Source: Clostridia bacterium
Lineage (GTDB): Bacteria > Bacillota > Clostridia > Oscillospirales > Acutalibacteraceae
DNA: 64,000 bases
Direction: 5' to 3'
NCBI GenBank assembly: GCA_017441385.1
Contig: JAFRXY010000040.1
Coordinates: 41,363 to 105,362, forward strand
Part shown: in pieces, positions 50,661 through 58,084 of the stretch
How positions within the stretch are numbered: the first letter of the stretch is position 1
Layout of the letters: every line of letters starts with the position of its first letter
The notes under the pieces: generated by a model
The model's input: the letters and a program-made list of their open reading frames with translations, nothing else
Told to the model about the DNA's origin: nothing
The model's database searches: none
Made by a program: the position numbers and the translations under genes

Positions 50661-52598
50661 ATGGATAAATATATCGGTAAAGTGCTTGACGGCAGATACG
50701 AAATATTGGAAGAAGTCGGAAACGGCGGCATGGCGGTGGTTTATAAAGCAAAGGATTTCGACACCGGCGCGATCGTGGCGGTCAAGATTCTGCGGGAGGA
50801 ATATCTGGACAATGAGGAATTCTGCCGCCGGTTCCGCAATGAATCCCGCGCCATCGCCCTGCTCAATCACCCGAACATCGTCAAGATATTCGACGTCTGC
50901 AACAGTCCGTCGCTCCAGTACATCGTCATGGAGTACATCGACGGCATTTCCCTCAAGGATTACATCGAGCAGCAGCGTGTGGTCAAGGTGAAGGAAGCGG
51001 TGCATTTCACCACACAGATTCTCCGCGCCTTGATGCACGCCCATTCCAAGGGCATCGTCCACCGCGACATCAAACCGCAGAACATCATGCTGCTTTCCAA
51101 CGGGCGGATTAAGGTGACGGATTTCGGCATTGCCCGCCTGATTACCAGCCAGACCAGCACCATCACCGACAAGGCGATCGGCTCGGTGCATTACATTGCC
51201 CCCGAACAGGCGAGAGGCGCCGCCACCGACGCGAGAGCCGACCTTTATTCCGTGGGCGTGATGCTCTATGAAATGCTGACCGGCAAGCTGCCCTTTGACG
51301 CCAGCAGCGCGGTTTCCGTGGCGGTCATGCAATTGCAGGCGGATCCCAAAATGCCCCGCCAGATCAACCCGAATATTCCCGTGGGTCTGGAGGAAATCAC
51401 CATTCAGGCCATGCAGAAGGATCCCAACGCACGCTATCAGAGCGCGTCGGAAATGTTGCAGGATATAGAGAATTTCAAGCTCAACCCGGGCATCAAATTC
51501 AATTACAAATACATCGTCGAGGACAACGCACGCTACCGCAAGCCGGCGCAGACCGCCAAGAAAGAAGCGGAGGACGAATACAAAAGCCCGGTCATTCCCG
51601 TGCTCACCGGCATAGCGACGGCGTTCGTGCTCGTTGCGGTGGTGTTTGTGGTGATCTTCATCGACGCCAGCGGCATTCTCAAAAAGAACAACAGCGAACA
51701 GGTCAAACTGCCCAATTTCGTGGGGCAGGTCTACAATGAGATTCTGGAAAGCCGCAAGTACGATTTTGAATTCTACAAGGAAGAAAAATTCAGCAGCGAT
51801 ATAGCCGAAGGGGTGGTCATGGAGCAGAATCCCAAGCCCGACAAGATGGTCTATTCCGACTCCCGCGTCAAGCTGGTGGTCAGCAAAGGCCCCGAGCGCC
51901 TGATGGTTCCCGATTACCAGAACATGACCTACACCCAGTACACCCAGCTTCTCAAGCAGCAGGGTCTGGCCTATGTCGAAATGCCGATCTATGACGAAAA
52001 CACCCCTGCCGACATCGTCTGCAACACCAATCCCCAGCCGCGTCAGGAAGTGCAGGTGGGCGACGTGATCGAAGTCTACTACAGTCTCGGCCCCAAGACC
52101 GAAGATCAGGTCATGAGGAATTTCGTCAACACCCCCTATGTCACCGCCAAAAGCGAACTGGAATCCCTCGGCATTACCATCGCCGAAGCCACCAAGGTGG
52201 ACAGCAACAAGCCGGAAGGCACCATTATTTCGCAGGAGCCGGCCTACGGCACCAAGCTCACCAAGGACACGGTGGTCAAATTTACGGTCAGCAACGGCAA
52301 AGCCCCCGAATCCACCGTCACATTGAAGATAGGCCTGCCGGAAAGCAATCAGGACGTCACGCTGGAGGTATTCCTCGACGGCATTTCCATCAAGGCGGCC
52401 AATGTGTCGCTGGCCTCCCAGAGCTCCTATTCCATCAAGCTGACAGGCTCCGGCACCCAGAAGGTTTCCGTGACGCTCAACGGCAAGAATTACCGCGACT
52501 ACAAGGTGAATTTCAAGACCGGCAAGTCGAGCGTCACCATGGACTATGATATCAGCTGGCTGACCGAACCCGCTTCCTCGGAAGAAGCCGTAGGGTAA
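50661..52598 (+). CDS. prkC: PASTA-domain Ser/Thr protein kinase PrkC
   Basis: The 645-residue kinase has a Hanks-type domain (about residues 1-270) with GNGGMAVVYKA, Lys42 in VAVKIL, HRDIKPQN and DFGIAR, and an APEQ activation-loop end. A membrane helix spans about 311-334. Outside lie three PASTA repeats (about 345-412, 413-482 and 483-548) that should sense muropeptides or lipid II, and a further beta-rich domain of about 95 residues of unknown kind. Start ATG follows AAGGAG. It lies between prpC and rsgA as in Bacillus. The extra C-terminal domain varies in this family. Confidence 0.95.
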   Translation: MDKYIGKVLDGRYEILEEVGNGGMAVVYKAKDFDTGAIVAVKILREEYLDNEEFCRRFRNESRAIALLNHPNIVKIFDVCNSPSLQYIVMEYIDGISLKDYIEQQRVVKVKEAVHFTTQILRALMHAHSKGIVHRDIKPQNIMLLSNGRIKVTDFGIARLITSQTSTITDKAIGSVHYIAPEQARGAATDARADLYSVGVMLYEMLTGKLPFDASSAVSVAVMQLQADPKMPRQINPNIPVGLEEITIQAMQKDPNARYQSASEMLQDIENFKLNPGIKFNYKYIVEDNARYRKPAQTAKKEAEDEYKSPVIPVLTGIATAFVLVAVVFVVIFIDASGILKKNNSEQVKLPNFVGQVYNEILESRKYDFEFYKEEKFSSDIAEGVVMEQNPKPDKMVYSDSRVKLVVSKGPERLMVPDYQNMTYTQYTQLLKQQGLAYVEMPIYDENTPADIVCNTNPQPRQEVQVGDVIEVYYSLGPKTEDQVMRNFVNTPYVTAKSELESLGITIAEATKVDSNKPEGTIISQEPAYGTKLTKDTVVKFTVSNGKAPESTVTLKIGLPESNQDVTLEVFLDGISIKAANVSLASQSSYSIKLTGSGTQKVSVTLNGKNYRDYKVNFKTGKSSVTMDYDISWLTEPASSEEAVG

Positions 52599-52608
52599 CA
52601 GGACAGGC

Positions 52609-53577
52609 ATGACAGGCATGATAGAAAAAAATACCCGAAAAAACCCTGACGTCCTTCAGACCGAAGGCATGATCATCAAAGGCGTGGGGGGATTCTATTA
52701 CGTCGAGTGCGGCGACAGGGTCTATGAATGCAGAGCGCGGGGGGCGCTTCGCGGAGGGGGAGCGGGCCGCGCGAGAATCACCCCGCTGGCGGGCGACAGG
52801 TGCGTCATATCGGTTCACCCCGACGGGCTTGCCAGCGTGGACAGCATTCTGGAGCGGCGCAATTTTCTTCTGCGCCCTCCGCTGGCCAACCTTGATGTGC
52901 TTTTCATTGTGGTTTCCCTCCGGGATCCCCCGCCCAACGCCCTGACCGTTGACCGCTTCATTTCGCTGGCGGAGCACAAGGGCATCGAGCCGGTCATTGT
53001 CATCACCAAGCTCGACCTTGCCGAAGACAGCGGCTTCGGTGAAATCTACCGCAAGGCGGGATTCACCGTGATTGACGCCGATTATACGTCGGAAGGCAGG
53101 GAATTCCTCGGCGCGATACGCGGCGTCATGAAGGATAAAATTTGCGCCTTCGCGGGCAACACCGGCGCGGGGAAGTCCACCCTGCTCAACGCGCTCTGTC
53201 CCGGACTTGACCGCGAGACGGGCGAAACCAGCAAGAAGCTCGGGCGCGGAAGGCACACTACCCGCGAGACCGAGCTTTTTTCGCTGGATTCCGGCGGGAA
53301 GATCGCCGACACGCCGGGATTTTCCTCCTTCGACGGGGAATTCGCCGAGTTCGTCTACAAGGACGAGCTGGCGGACACCTTCCGGGAATTTGCCGATTTT
53401 TCTCCTCTCTGCCGTTTCACCGGCTGTTCCCACACCTGCGAGAAGGGCTGCGAAGTGCTGGCCGCCGTCAGTCGCGGAGAAATTTCCCGTTCCCGCCACG
53501 ACAGTTACGTGACCCTTTACAACGAGGTCAAGGACATCAAGGAATGGGAAAAGAAGCGCGCAGCAAAGCTGCGCTAA
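52609..53577 (+). CDS. rsgA: Small ribosomal subunit maturation GTPase RsgA
   Basis: The 322-residue circularly permuted GTPase has an OB-fold start, then G4 ITKLDLAE, G1 GNTGAGKSTLLNAL (about residues 180-193), GRHTTRE and G3 DTPGFSS, and a zinc site with three Cys and one His in CRFTGCSHTCEKGCEV (about 266-281). It checks late 30S assembly. ATG at 52609 has AGGA upstream; an ATG three codons later is possible. The last residues (RAAKLR) and stop are encoded inside a GCGCAGC hairpin that begins a repeat, so the C-terminus has been fixed by repeat sequence. rpe, next in Bacillus, is absent. Confidence 0.94.
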   Translation: MTGMIEKNTRKNPDVLQTEGMIIKGVGGFYYVECGDRVYECRARGALRGGGAGRARITPLAGDRCVISVHPDGLASVDSILERRNFLLRPPLANLDVLFIVVSLRDPPPNALTVDRFISLAEHKGIEPVIVITKLDLAEDSGFGEIYRKAGFTVIDADYTSEGREFLGAIRGVMKDKICAFAGNTGAGKSTLLNALCPGLDRETGETSKKLGRGRHTTRETELFSLDSGGKIADTPGFSSFDGEFAEFVYKDELADTFREFADFSPLCRFTGCSHTCEKGCEVLAAVSRGEISRSRHDSYVTLYNEVKDIKEWEKKRAAKLR

Positions 53578-53621
53578 GTGAATAGTGAATAGTTTCGGAG
53601 CGCTTCGCGCTGGAATAAAGG
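53558..53621 (+). repeat. Hairpin, heptads and second hairpin overlapping the rsgA end
   Basis: GCGCAGC-AAA-GCTGCGC (53558-53574) lies within the last codons of rsgA. It is followed by TAAGTGAATAGTGAATAG heptads and TTTCGGAGCGCTTCGCGCTGG-AATAAAG up to eight bases before thiN. The architecture matches 44935-45037. Confidence 0.8.
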
Positions 53622-53628
53622 AATATGT

Positions 53629-54258
53629 ATGAAATGCGTTGTAATTTCGGCGGGGAAGATTTGGGATTTTGACTTGATGAAGCAATACATATTCCCCGGC
53701 GATTATGTGATTGCCGCCGACGGCGGGGTGAGGAATGCGGGACGGCTTGGGGTGAAGCCCGACTGCGTGCTGGGGGATTTTGACTCGCTGGGGTATGTGC
53801 CGGACAGCGCTTCTGCAATTTATCCTTCCCGCAAGGACGACACCGACACCGTGCTGGCCGTCAAATACGGGCTGGCGAAGGGATTCACCGAATTTGTCAT
53901 TCTGGGGGGGCTGGGCGGCCGGCTCGACCATACCGTTGCCAACTTTTCCGCGCTGGACTATATCAGACTTCACGGCGGAAGGAGCATGCTGGTCGATGAA
54001 AATACCGTCGTTCGCCTTCTGGCACCGGGCGATGCAATACAGCCGGTTCTTTTGGGCGAGGAGAATTATTTTTCGGTGTTCCCTTACGGCTGTGAATACG
54101 CCGTCATCAGTATGACCGGCGTGGAATACCCCACCGAGCGCCAGAGATTCGACAGTTCCTTCCCCCTCGGTGTGAGCAATCACGTCACCGACCCCGAAAC
54201 ATTCCGCGTGACGGTGCATGAAGGAAAGGCGCTGGTCATCGAATGCAGGGAAAGGTGA
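53629..54258 (+). CDS. thiN: Thiamine pyrophosphokinase
   Basis: The 209-residue enzyme makes thiamine diphosphate from thiamine and ATP. Motifs are VIAADGGVRNAGRLG (about residues 29-43), VLGDFDSLGYVP, KDDTDTVLAVKYGL (about 71-84), and LGGLGGRLDHTVAN; the Asp residues bind Mg-ATP. The ribosome site is AAAGG, provided by the end of the upstream repeat, only a few bases before ATG. Position after rsgA and before spoVM is conserved in Firmicutes (rpe missing here). The ATG start is the first in frame after the repeat. Confidence 0.93.
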   Translation: MKCVVISAGKIWDFDLMKQYIFPGDYVIAADGGVRNAGRLGVKPDCVLGDFDSLGYVPDSASAIYPSRKDDTDTVLAVKYGLAKGFTEFVILGGLGGRLDHTVANFSALDYIRLHGGRSMLVDENTVVRLLAPGDAIQPVLLGEENYFSVFPYGCEYAVISMTGVEYPTERQRFDSSFPLGVSNHVTDPETFRVTVHEGKALVIECRER

Positions 54259-54272
54259 AGGGAGGCTTTATT

Positions 54273-54779
54273 ATGCGTTTAGGTTTTTCGTATGTCGGAC
54301 TGATTTATCTTGTGATGCTGTTTGTGCCGAATATCATCTGGGCAAAGCATCAGCCCAGGGATTATGAGAAATACGTCGGCCATGAGAACAAGCTGCTTCT
54401 CGCCTTTGAGCGGGTGGGGGAAGTGCTGGTCAGCGCCATCGCGCTGGTCTTTACCGACTTCAATCCGAGAAGCTGCCATCTCTGGCTGCTGTGGCTGGGA
54501 ATCTCCTTTGCCCTGATGGTGCTGTATGAAATCTTCTGGGTGCGCTACTTCCGCAGCGAAAAGACCATGGCGGATTTCTACAGCAGCATCCTGAAGGTGC
54601 CCGTGGCGGGCGCGACGCTGCCGGTGGCGGCCTTCTTCCTGCTGGGCGTCTACGGCTGCAATTTTCCCATGATACTATCCTCCGTCATTCTGGGAATAGG
54701 ACACATCGGCATCCACCTCGCCCATCGGAAGGAAGTCTGCGGCAAGCTCCCGGAGGATTTTGCGAAGGCGGTCAAATAA
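54273..54779 (+). CDS. Four-helix membrane protein of unknown function
   Basis: The 168-residue protein has hydrophobic segments at about residues 7-24, 45-65, 74-95 and 110-155 (probably two), and an early VPNIIWAKHQPRDYEKYVGHENK segment between the first two. I have seen similar hypothetical membrane proteins in Clostridia but cannot name the family. Start is the ATG at 54273 behind GGGAGG; the frame is open to 54243 inside thiN. It begins 14 bases after thiN and so belongs to the same operon. Confidence 0.7.
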   Translation: MRLGFSYVGLIYLVMLFVPNIIWAKHQPRDYEKYVGHENKLLLAFERVGEVLVSAIALVFTDFNPRSCHLWLLWLGISFALMVLYEIFWVRYFRSEKTMADFYSSILKVPVAGATLPVAAFFLLGVYGCNFPMILSSVILGIGHIGIHLAHRKEVCGKLPEDFAKAVK

Positions 54780-54880
54780 TAAATTGCAATCACCAAATCC
54801 CCTCCGCGGCGTATTATGGTAATGCAGGGAGGGCGAAAGCTCCCCGAAATAATACATCACACAATGCGGAGGTAATACTT

Positions 54881-54961
54881 ATGAAGATCGTCGTTGTCAG
54901 AAGCCCGAAAGCGCTCGCGCCCATTCTCAGATTTGTCTTCAAAATCAAGAAAGAAGCGTAA
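54881..54961 (+). CDS. spoVM: Stage V sporulation protein M (26-residue membrane-curvature peptide)
   Basis: A 26-codon gene with GGAGG eight bases before ATG encodes MKIVVVRSPKALAPILR followed by a short amphipathic, Lys-rich end. Length is the same as Bacillus subtilis SpoVM. The N-terminal Met-Lys, a central proline (Pro9, the position important in SpoVM) and the amphipathic helix also agree. SpoVM inserts in the forespore membrane by sensing convex curvature, recruits SpoIVA and thus starts coat assembly. Location just after thiN is the conserved synteny of Bacilli and Clostridia. It is the only sporulation gene in the window and implies an endospore former or a recent loss. Confidence 0.85.
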   Translation: MKIVVVRSPKALAPILRFVFKIKKEA

Positions 54962-54973
54962 TTCTCAGTAATA

Positions 54974-55076
54974 TATACTCAATAACGATTTAGCGTGCCG
55001 CCTCGGACTTCACAAAAACCATATATGAAAGTTTTTGCTCGTCCTCGGCTGGCAGCTATTGCCGTTATTGAGTATA
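54974..55076 (+). mobile_element. MITE-like 103-bp palindromic element, copy 3
   Basis: Same 103 bases and orientation as 18674-18776 and 28103-28205. It starts 13 bases after the spoVM stop. Confidence 0.8.
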
Positions 55077-55099
55077 AAAAGATCATCATCAAGAACATC

Positions 55100-55143
55100 A
55101 AAAAGCGCTCCGGAGATTCCGAAAAATCCCCGAAGCGCTTTTT
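55100..55143. terminator. Bidirectional terminator between spoVM and the convergent membrane operon
   Basis: AAAAAGCGCT pairs with AGCGCTTTTT, and inner arms CGGAGATT / AATCCCCG extend the stem. It can end both the spoVM side transcript and the minus-strand operon at 55180-57811. Confidence 0.8.
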
Positions 55144-55179
55144 GCAATGAGCTTTTTGGCTTTGAATCGAATAGACGGA

Positions 55180-56976
55180 TTAAAGGTATCTGTAGCTGGA
55201 GTAGGAGGAAATGTACTTGTCGAAATATTCTTCCGACATGTCCCAAGTGATGCGGTGTTTGTCGATGATATCCACGGCGACCTGACGGTCGATCGTCCAG
55301 CGGGCAATGTGCTTCTCGTCGCCTTCAAACAGATCCGCTCTGTCGGCAAGATAGGCCATCGCGAGCTTTGCGTGCTGTTTGGTCTGCTCGTTGGGGGCTT
55401 TCTCCATGAGCCGTTCCAGCTGCGGAATCGCCGCCGAGGACAGCTCCTTTGCCATGTATTCAATGTCAATCTGGTTCCTGACGGGGTCGGACAGATATTG
55501 GTCGACATTGTACTTCGCCACAAATCCGTCCACATTGAAGATGCAGTAGGCGGCGGCCGTCAGCACAATGATGCTTCCTGTCACAGCCGATACTTTCAGC
55601 CTGTCGAAGATAATTCTCAGGGCGACCACGATATCCACCACCGCCATGAGCGCGATCAGCACGGCGGCATTGAAGCGGGAGACCGTGAGGTGATAGGCGT
55701 TGATGTAGATTATCAGGCGGCGGGCGGCCGAAACGATGATCACGACATTGCTCAGCGTGATGATCAGCAAGGCAATCTTGACATAGACAGGAAGCCGGTT
55801 GTGCTGATTGTTTCTGGTCAGCATGCAGACGATACCCATGATAACGGTTGTAATGACAATAACAAACACCAGCTCGAAGAATCCTCTCCTGCTGTATTCG
55901 GCGAGGGTGGTGTCTTTGGGCAGACTGCCGATGCCGGCGAAAAGATAGGTGAACTGCGCCGCGACAAATACCAGATATACCACACTGGAGGCGAAAAGTA
56001 CCGTCGCCGTAATGACAGGGTCAAAGAAGCGGCGGGATTCCTTGCGGTTGTACTGCTTGTGATAGCCGCCGCGGAGAGAAACCACCAGAGGCATCACATA
56101 GAGCATGACGATAGCCGTGAAAAGAATATCAGCGAAAATTCTCAAGGGATTGAGATTGAGTATTCTTAAAAACCGGCTGACCCACATGGCAAACATCTGA
56201 TCGGCGCAGGCGAAGAAGACAATGAGCGTCAGCACCACGGGAAGCGAAATGGCCGCGCCGATGGCGATTTTGAAGGAAACGCCGCTCTTCTTTCCGTTCT
56301 TGTCCCTTCCGGAGAAAATGCCGGCGAGAGTGGTGCCGAGATTCATGAAGGGCATGGCGAAATAATTGACGCAGGTGTCGCAGATCAGCTCCAAGGAGAA
56401 GGGCTTGCCGGCGGTGCTGCCGGAAAGAAGGGTGGTCTGTATGGCTGCGATGACAAAGGAAGCAATCAGTCCCACCGCGATCATCCGCGGATCGGAGTAG
56501 AATGTGAAGGCGGCCAGTATGACGATCTGCGGAATAAAGAGAAGCCAGCCGAACAGCGAGGTTTTTTCCTTGCGTTTGGTGAGCATGAAAGGAATGTAAA
56601 TAAGATAGAAGGAAAGCCCCATGACGGTCATGCCGACGCCGTACTCGAAGGAGAAAAGCGAGCGGGTGAAGATCCAGCCGAAAAGAACCGAGAGAATGAC
56701 GAACAGTCCTTTGCTCATCGAACTGACGGCTTCCTTCGCCAGTATGGTGTGCATCGGCGCGGCACGGATCACAGGCTGCTGAAGGAAGGGCTGCTGGTAG
56801 ACAGGGCGCACGGGCTGGGGCGTCGAATACACCGGCTGCTGAGGTCTGACCTGCTGCTGGGAAACGGGCTGCTGCTGCATGACAGGCTGCTGGGGTCTGA
56901 CGGGCTGCTGTAGTACCTGCTGCCGGGGTGGATAGCCCATGGGATAATTCTTTCCGTCGCCATGATTGTTGTTCAC
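55180..56976 (-). CDS. DUF4153/DUF4173-type polytopic membrane protein with Gln/Pro-rich N-terminus
   Basis: The 598-residue protein starts with about 75 residues of low complexity built from QQPV and RPQQPV units, then has about twelve hydrophobic helices (up to residue about 490) and a C-terminal soluble helical part. The membrane region, with RRGFFELVFVIVITTVIMG and LTRNNQHN, resembles DUF4153/DUF4173 proteins, whose function is not established. The start is GTG at 56976, with AGGAGA seven bases upstream; the longer frame to 57159 runs into the preceding gene. It is the second gene of a two-gene operon and ends at a terminator. Confidence 0.7.
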   Translation of the reverse strand: MNNNHGDGKNYPMGYPPRQQVLQQPVRPQQPVMQQQPVSQQQVRPQQPVYSTPQPVRPVYQQPFLQQPVIRAAPMHTILAKEAVSSMSKGLFVILSVLFGWIFTRSLFSFEYGVGMTVMGLSFYLIYIPFMLTKRKEKTSLFGWLLFIPQIVILAAFTFYSDPRMIAVGLIASFVIAAIQTTLLSGSTAGKPFSLELICDTCVNYFAMPFMNLGTTLAGIFSGRDKNGKKSGVSFKIAIGAAISLPVVLTLIVFFACADQMFAMWVSRFLRILNLNPLRIFADILFTAIVMLYVMPLVVSLRGGYHKQYNRKESRRFFDPVITATVLFASSVVYLVFVAAQFTYLFAGIGSLPKDTTLAEYSRRGFFELVFVIVITTVIMGIVCMLTRNNQHNRLPVYVKIALLIITLSNVVIIVSAARRLIIYINAYHLTVSRFNAAVLIALMAVVDIVVALRIIFDRLKVSAVTGSIIVLTAAAYCIFNVDGFVAKYNVDQYLSDPVRNQIDIEYMAKELSSAAIPQLERLMEKAPNEQTKQHAKLAMAYLADRADLFEGDEKHIARWTIDRQVAVDIIDKHRITWDMSEEYFDKYISSYSSYRYL

Positions 56977-56998
56977 AATAATCTCTCCTTTTCCGATA

Positions 56999-57811
56999 TC
57001 ATTTATTCTGCATATTCTCCATAAGCTGAGCGCGGTATTTTTCGGTGGCCATCTTGTATCTGCTTTCCTTCTCCGGCTTGACCTCTTTGCCGATGAATTT
57101 TCTGGCCGACTTCCATGCTTTTCTGAGTCCGTCGGAGAGCAGTCCCTCGACGTATTCAATGCGTTCCTGCCCGGTAACGCTGTTGAGAATGGTCATGGTG
57201 ATAATGCTCTTGACGTCCATGTCGCCCGAATCATACATCTTGTTGAGGAAGGCCAGAAAATGCTCCGCCTGCGCCTTGCGGCTCTTGTCGCTGAGCAGAC
57301 GGGCCACCGCCGAAACCACCACTTCCTCGCAGAATTTGTTGGGAAGCAGCATGCCGAAATATTCCTTGTGCAGGAGCAGCGGCTCGCGGCATTCCGGCAG
57401 CACGCCGGGAATGCGGTTGACGAAATAGACGGCGGAAGATTCGTCGCTGTCGCGCTCCTTCTTGCTCAGCCTGCGTGAAGCCTCGGGCATGACATTCATC
57501 GGCGAGGGGCCGCAGAATGTCTCGGAGAATTCATTCGCCACCGAACACGCCTCCCGGGTATCGGCCACGCTGTCCCCCGTCGGCTCAAAGAAATAGCTCT
57601 GCAATTCCAGATAATCGTCGCCCGCGCTGCCGGCGGCGGCTTTAGAAAGGAAGAATCTCCTGGCTTCGGGCGAATAGACAATCTTCGCGTTGCTGCTGCC
57701 GTCGGTGAGAATGGCGGTTTCCTGTTTTCCCTTGGTTTCGGTGGAAGACACCGCGAAGCCCTTGTTGTTCTCAATGAATCTTGCGATTACCGAATTAAAA
57801 ATTTCACTCAT
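56999..57811 (-). CDS. Hypothetical cytoplasmic protein preceding the DUF4153-like gene
   Basis: The 270-residue protein has no signal peptide or membrane helix. The first about 90 residues look alpha/beta, with ETAILTDGSSNAKIVYSPEARRF suggesting a nucleotide- or ligand-binding-like sheet; the remainder is helical with KSIITMTILNSVTGQERIEYVE and a charged end. I do not recognise a family. ATG follows GGAGG at a rather long spacing of about 12 bases. It is the first gene of an operon with the membrane protein that starts 23 bases downstream, and has a consensus promoter. Confidence 0.65.
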   Translation of the reverse strand: MSEIFNSVIARFIENNKGFAVSSTETKGKQETAILTDGSSNAKIVYSPEARRFFLSKAAAGSAGDDYLELQSYFFEPTGDSVADTREACSVANEFSETFCGPSPMNVMPEASRRLSKKERDSDESSAVYFVNRIPGVLPECREPLLLHKEYFGMLLPNKFCEEVVVSAVARLLSDKSRKAQAEHFLAFLNKMYDSGDMDVKSIITMTILNSVTGQERIEYVEGLLSDGLRKAWKSARKFIGKEVKPEKESRYKMATEKYRAQLMENMQNK

Positions 57812-57843
57812 ATTACTATCTTTTCCTCCGTTTTCTGATTTAA

Positions 57844-57872
57844 AGTATAATACAGAACAAAGTGTTTGTCAA
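57844..57872 (-). promoter_or_regulatory. Consensus promoter of the hypothetical/DUF4153 operon
   Basis: On the minus strand TTGACA (57872-57867) and TATACT (57849-57844) are 17 bases apart, about 33 bases from the ATG. Confidence 0.85.
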
Positions 57873-58006
57873 TAAAAATTTACTGTTTTTCGATAAAATG
57901 ACAAAACTGTAACCCATATATATATATATATACAAAGTAATTATAACACACAGAACCGGAATAATCAATGAAATATTTGTTATATTGTTATGAAAGAATT
58001 AAAGAA

Positions 58007-58050
58007 AACAATACCGGGAAGAAGGAAATTTTCCCCTTCCCGGTATTGTT
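58007..58050 (-). terminator. Terminator of the pullulanase gene
   Basis: AACAATACCGGGAAG pairs perfectly over 15 bp with CTTCCCGGTATTGTT. On the minus strand a T-rich tail (TTTTCTTT) follows. The stretch 57873-58006 holds only an AT-dinucleotide run and no gene. Confidence 0.85.
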
Positions 58051-58084
58051 GATGTTCATACGGAATCATACCCGCGGTATTGAA

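Noticed and set aside
57916..57932. Alternating AT run near the pullulanase terminator
   Set aside because: A short simple-sequence tract in AT-rich spacer DNA; nothing beyond composition supports a function.
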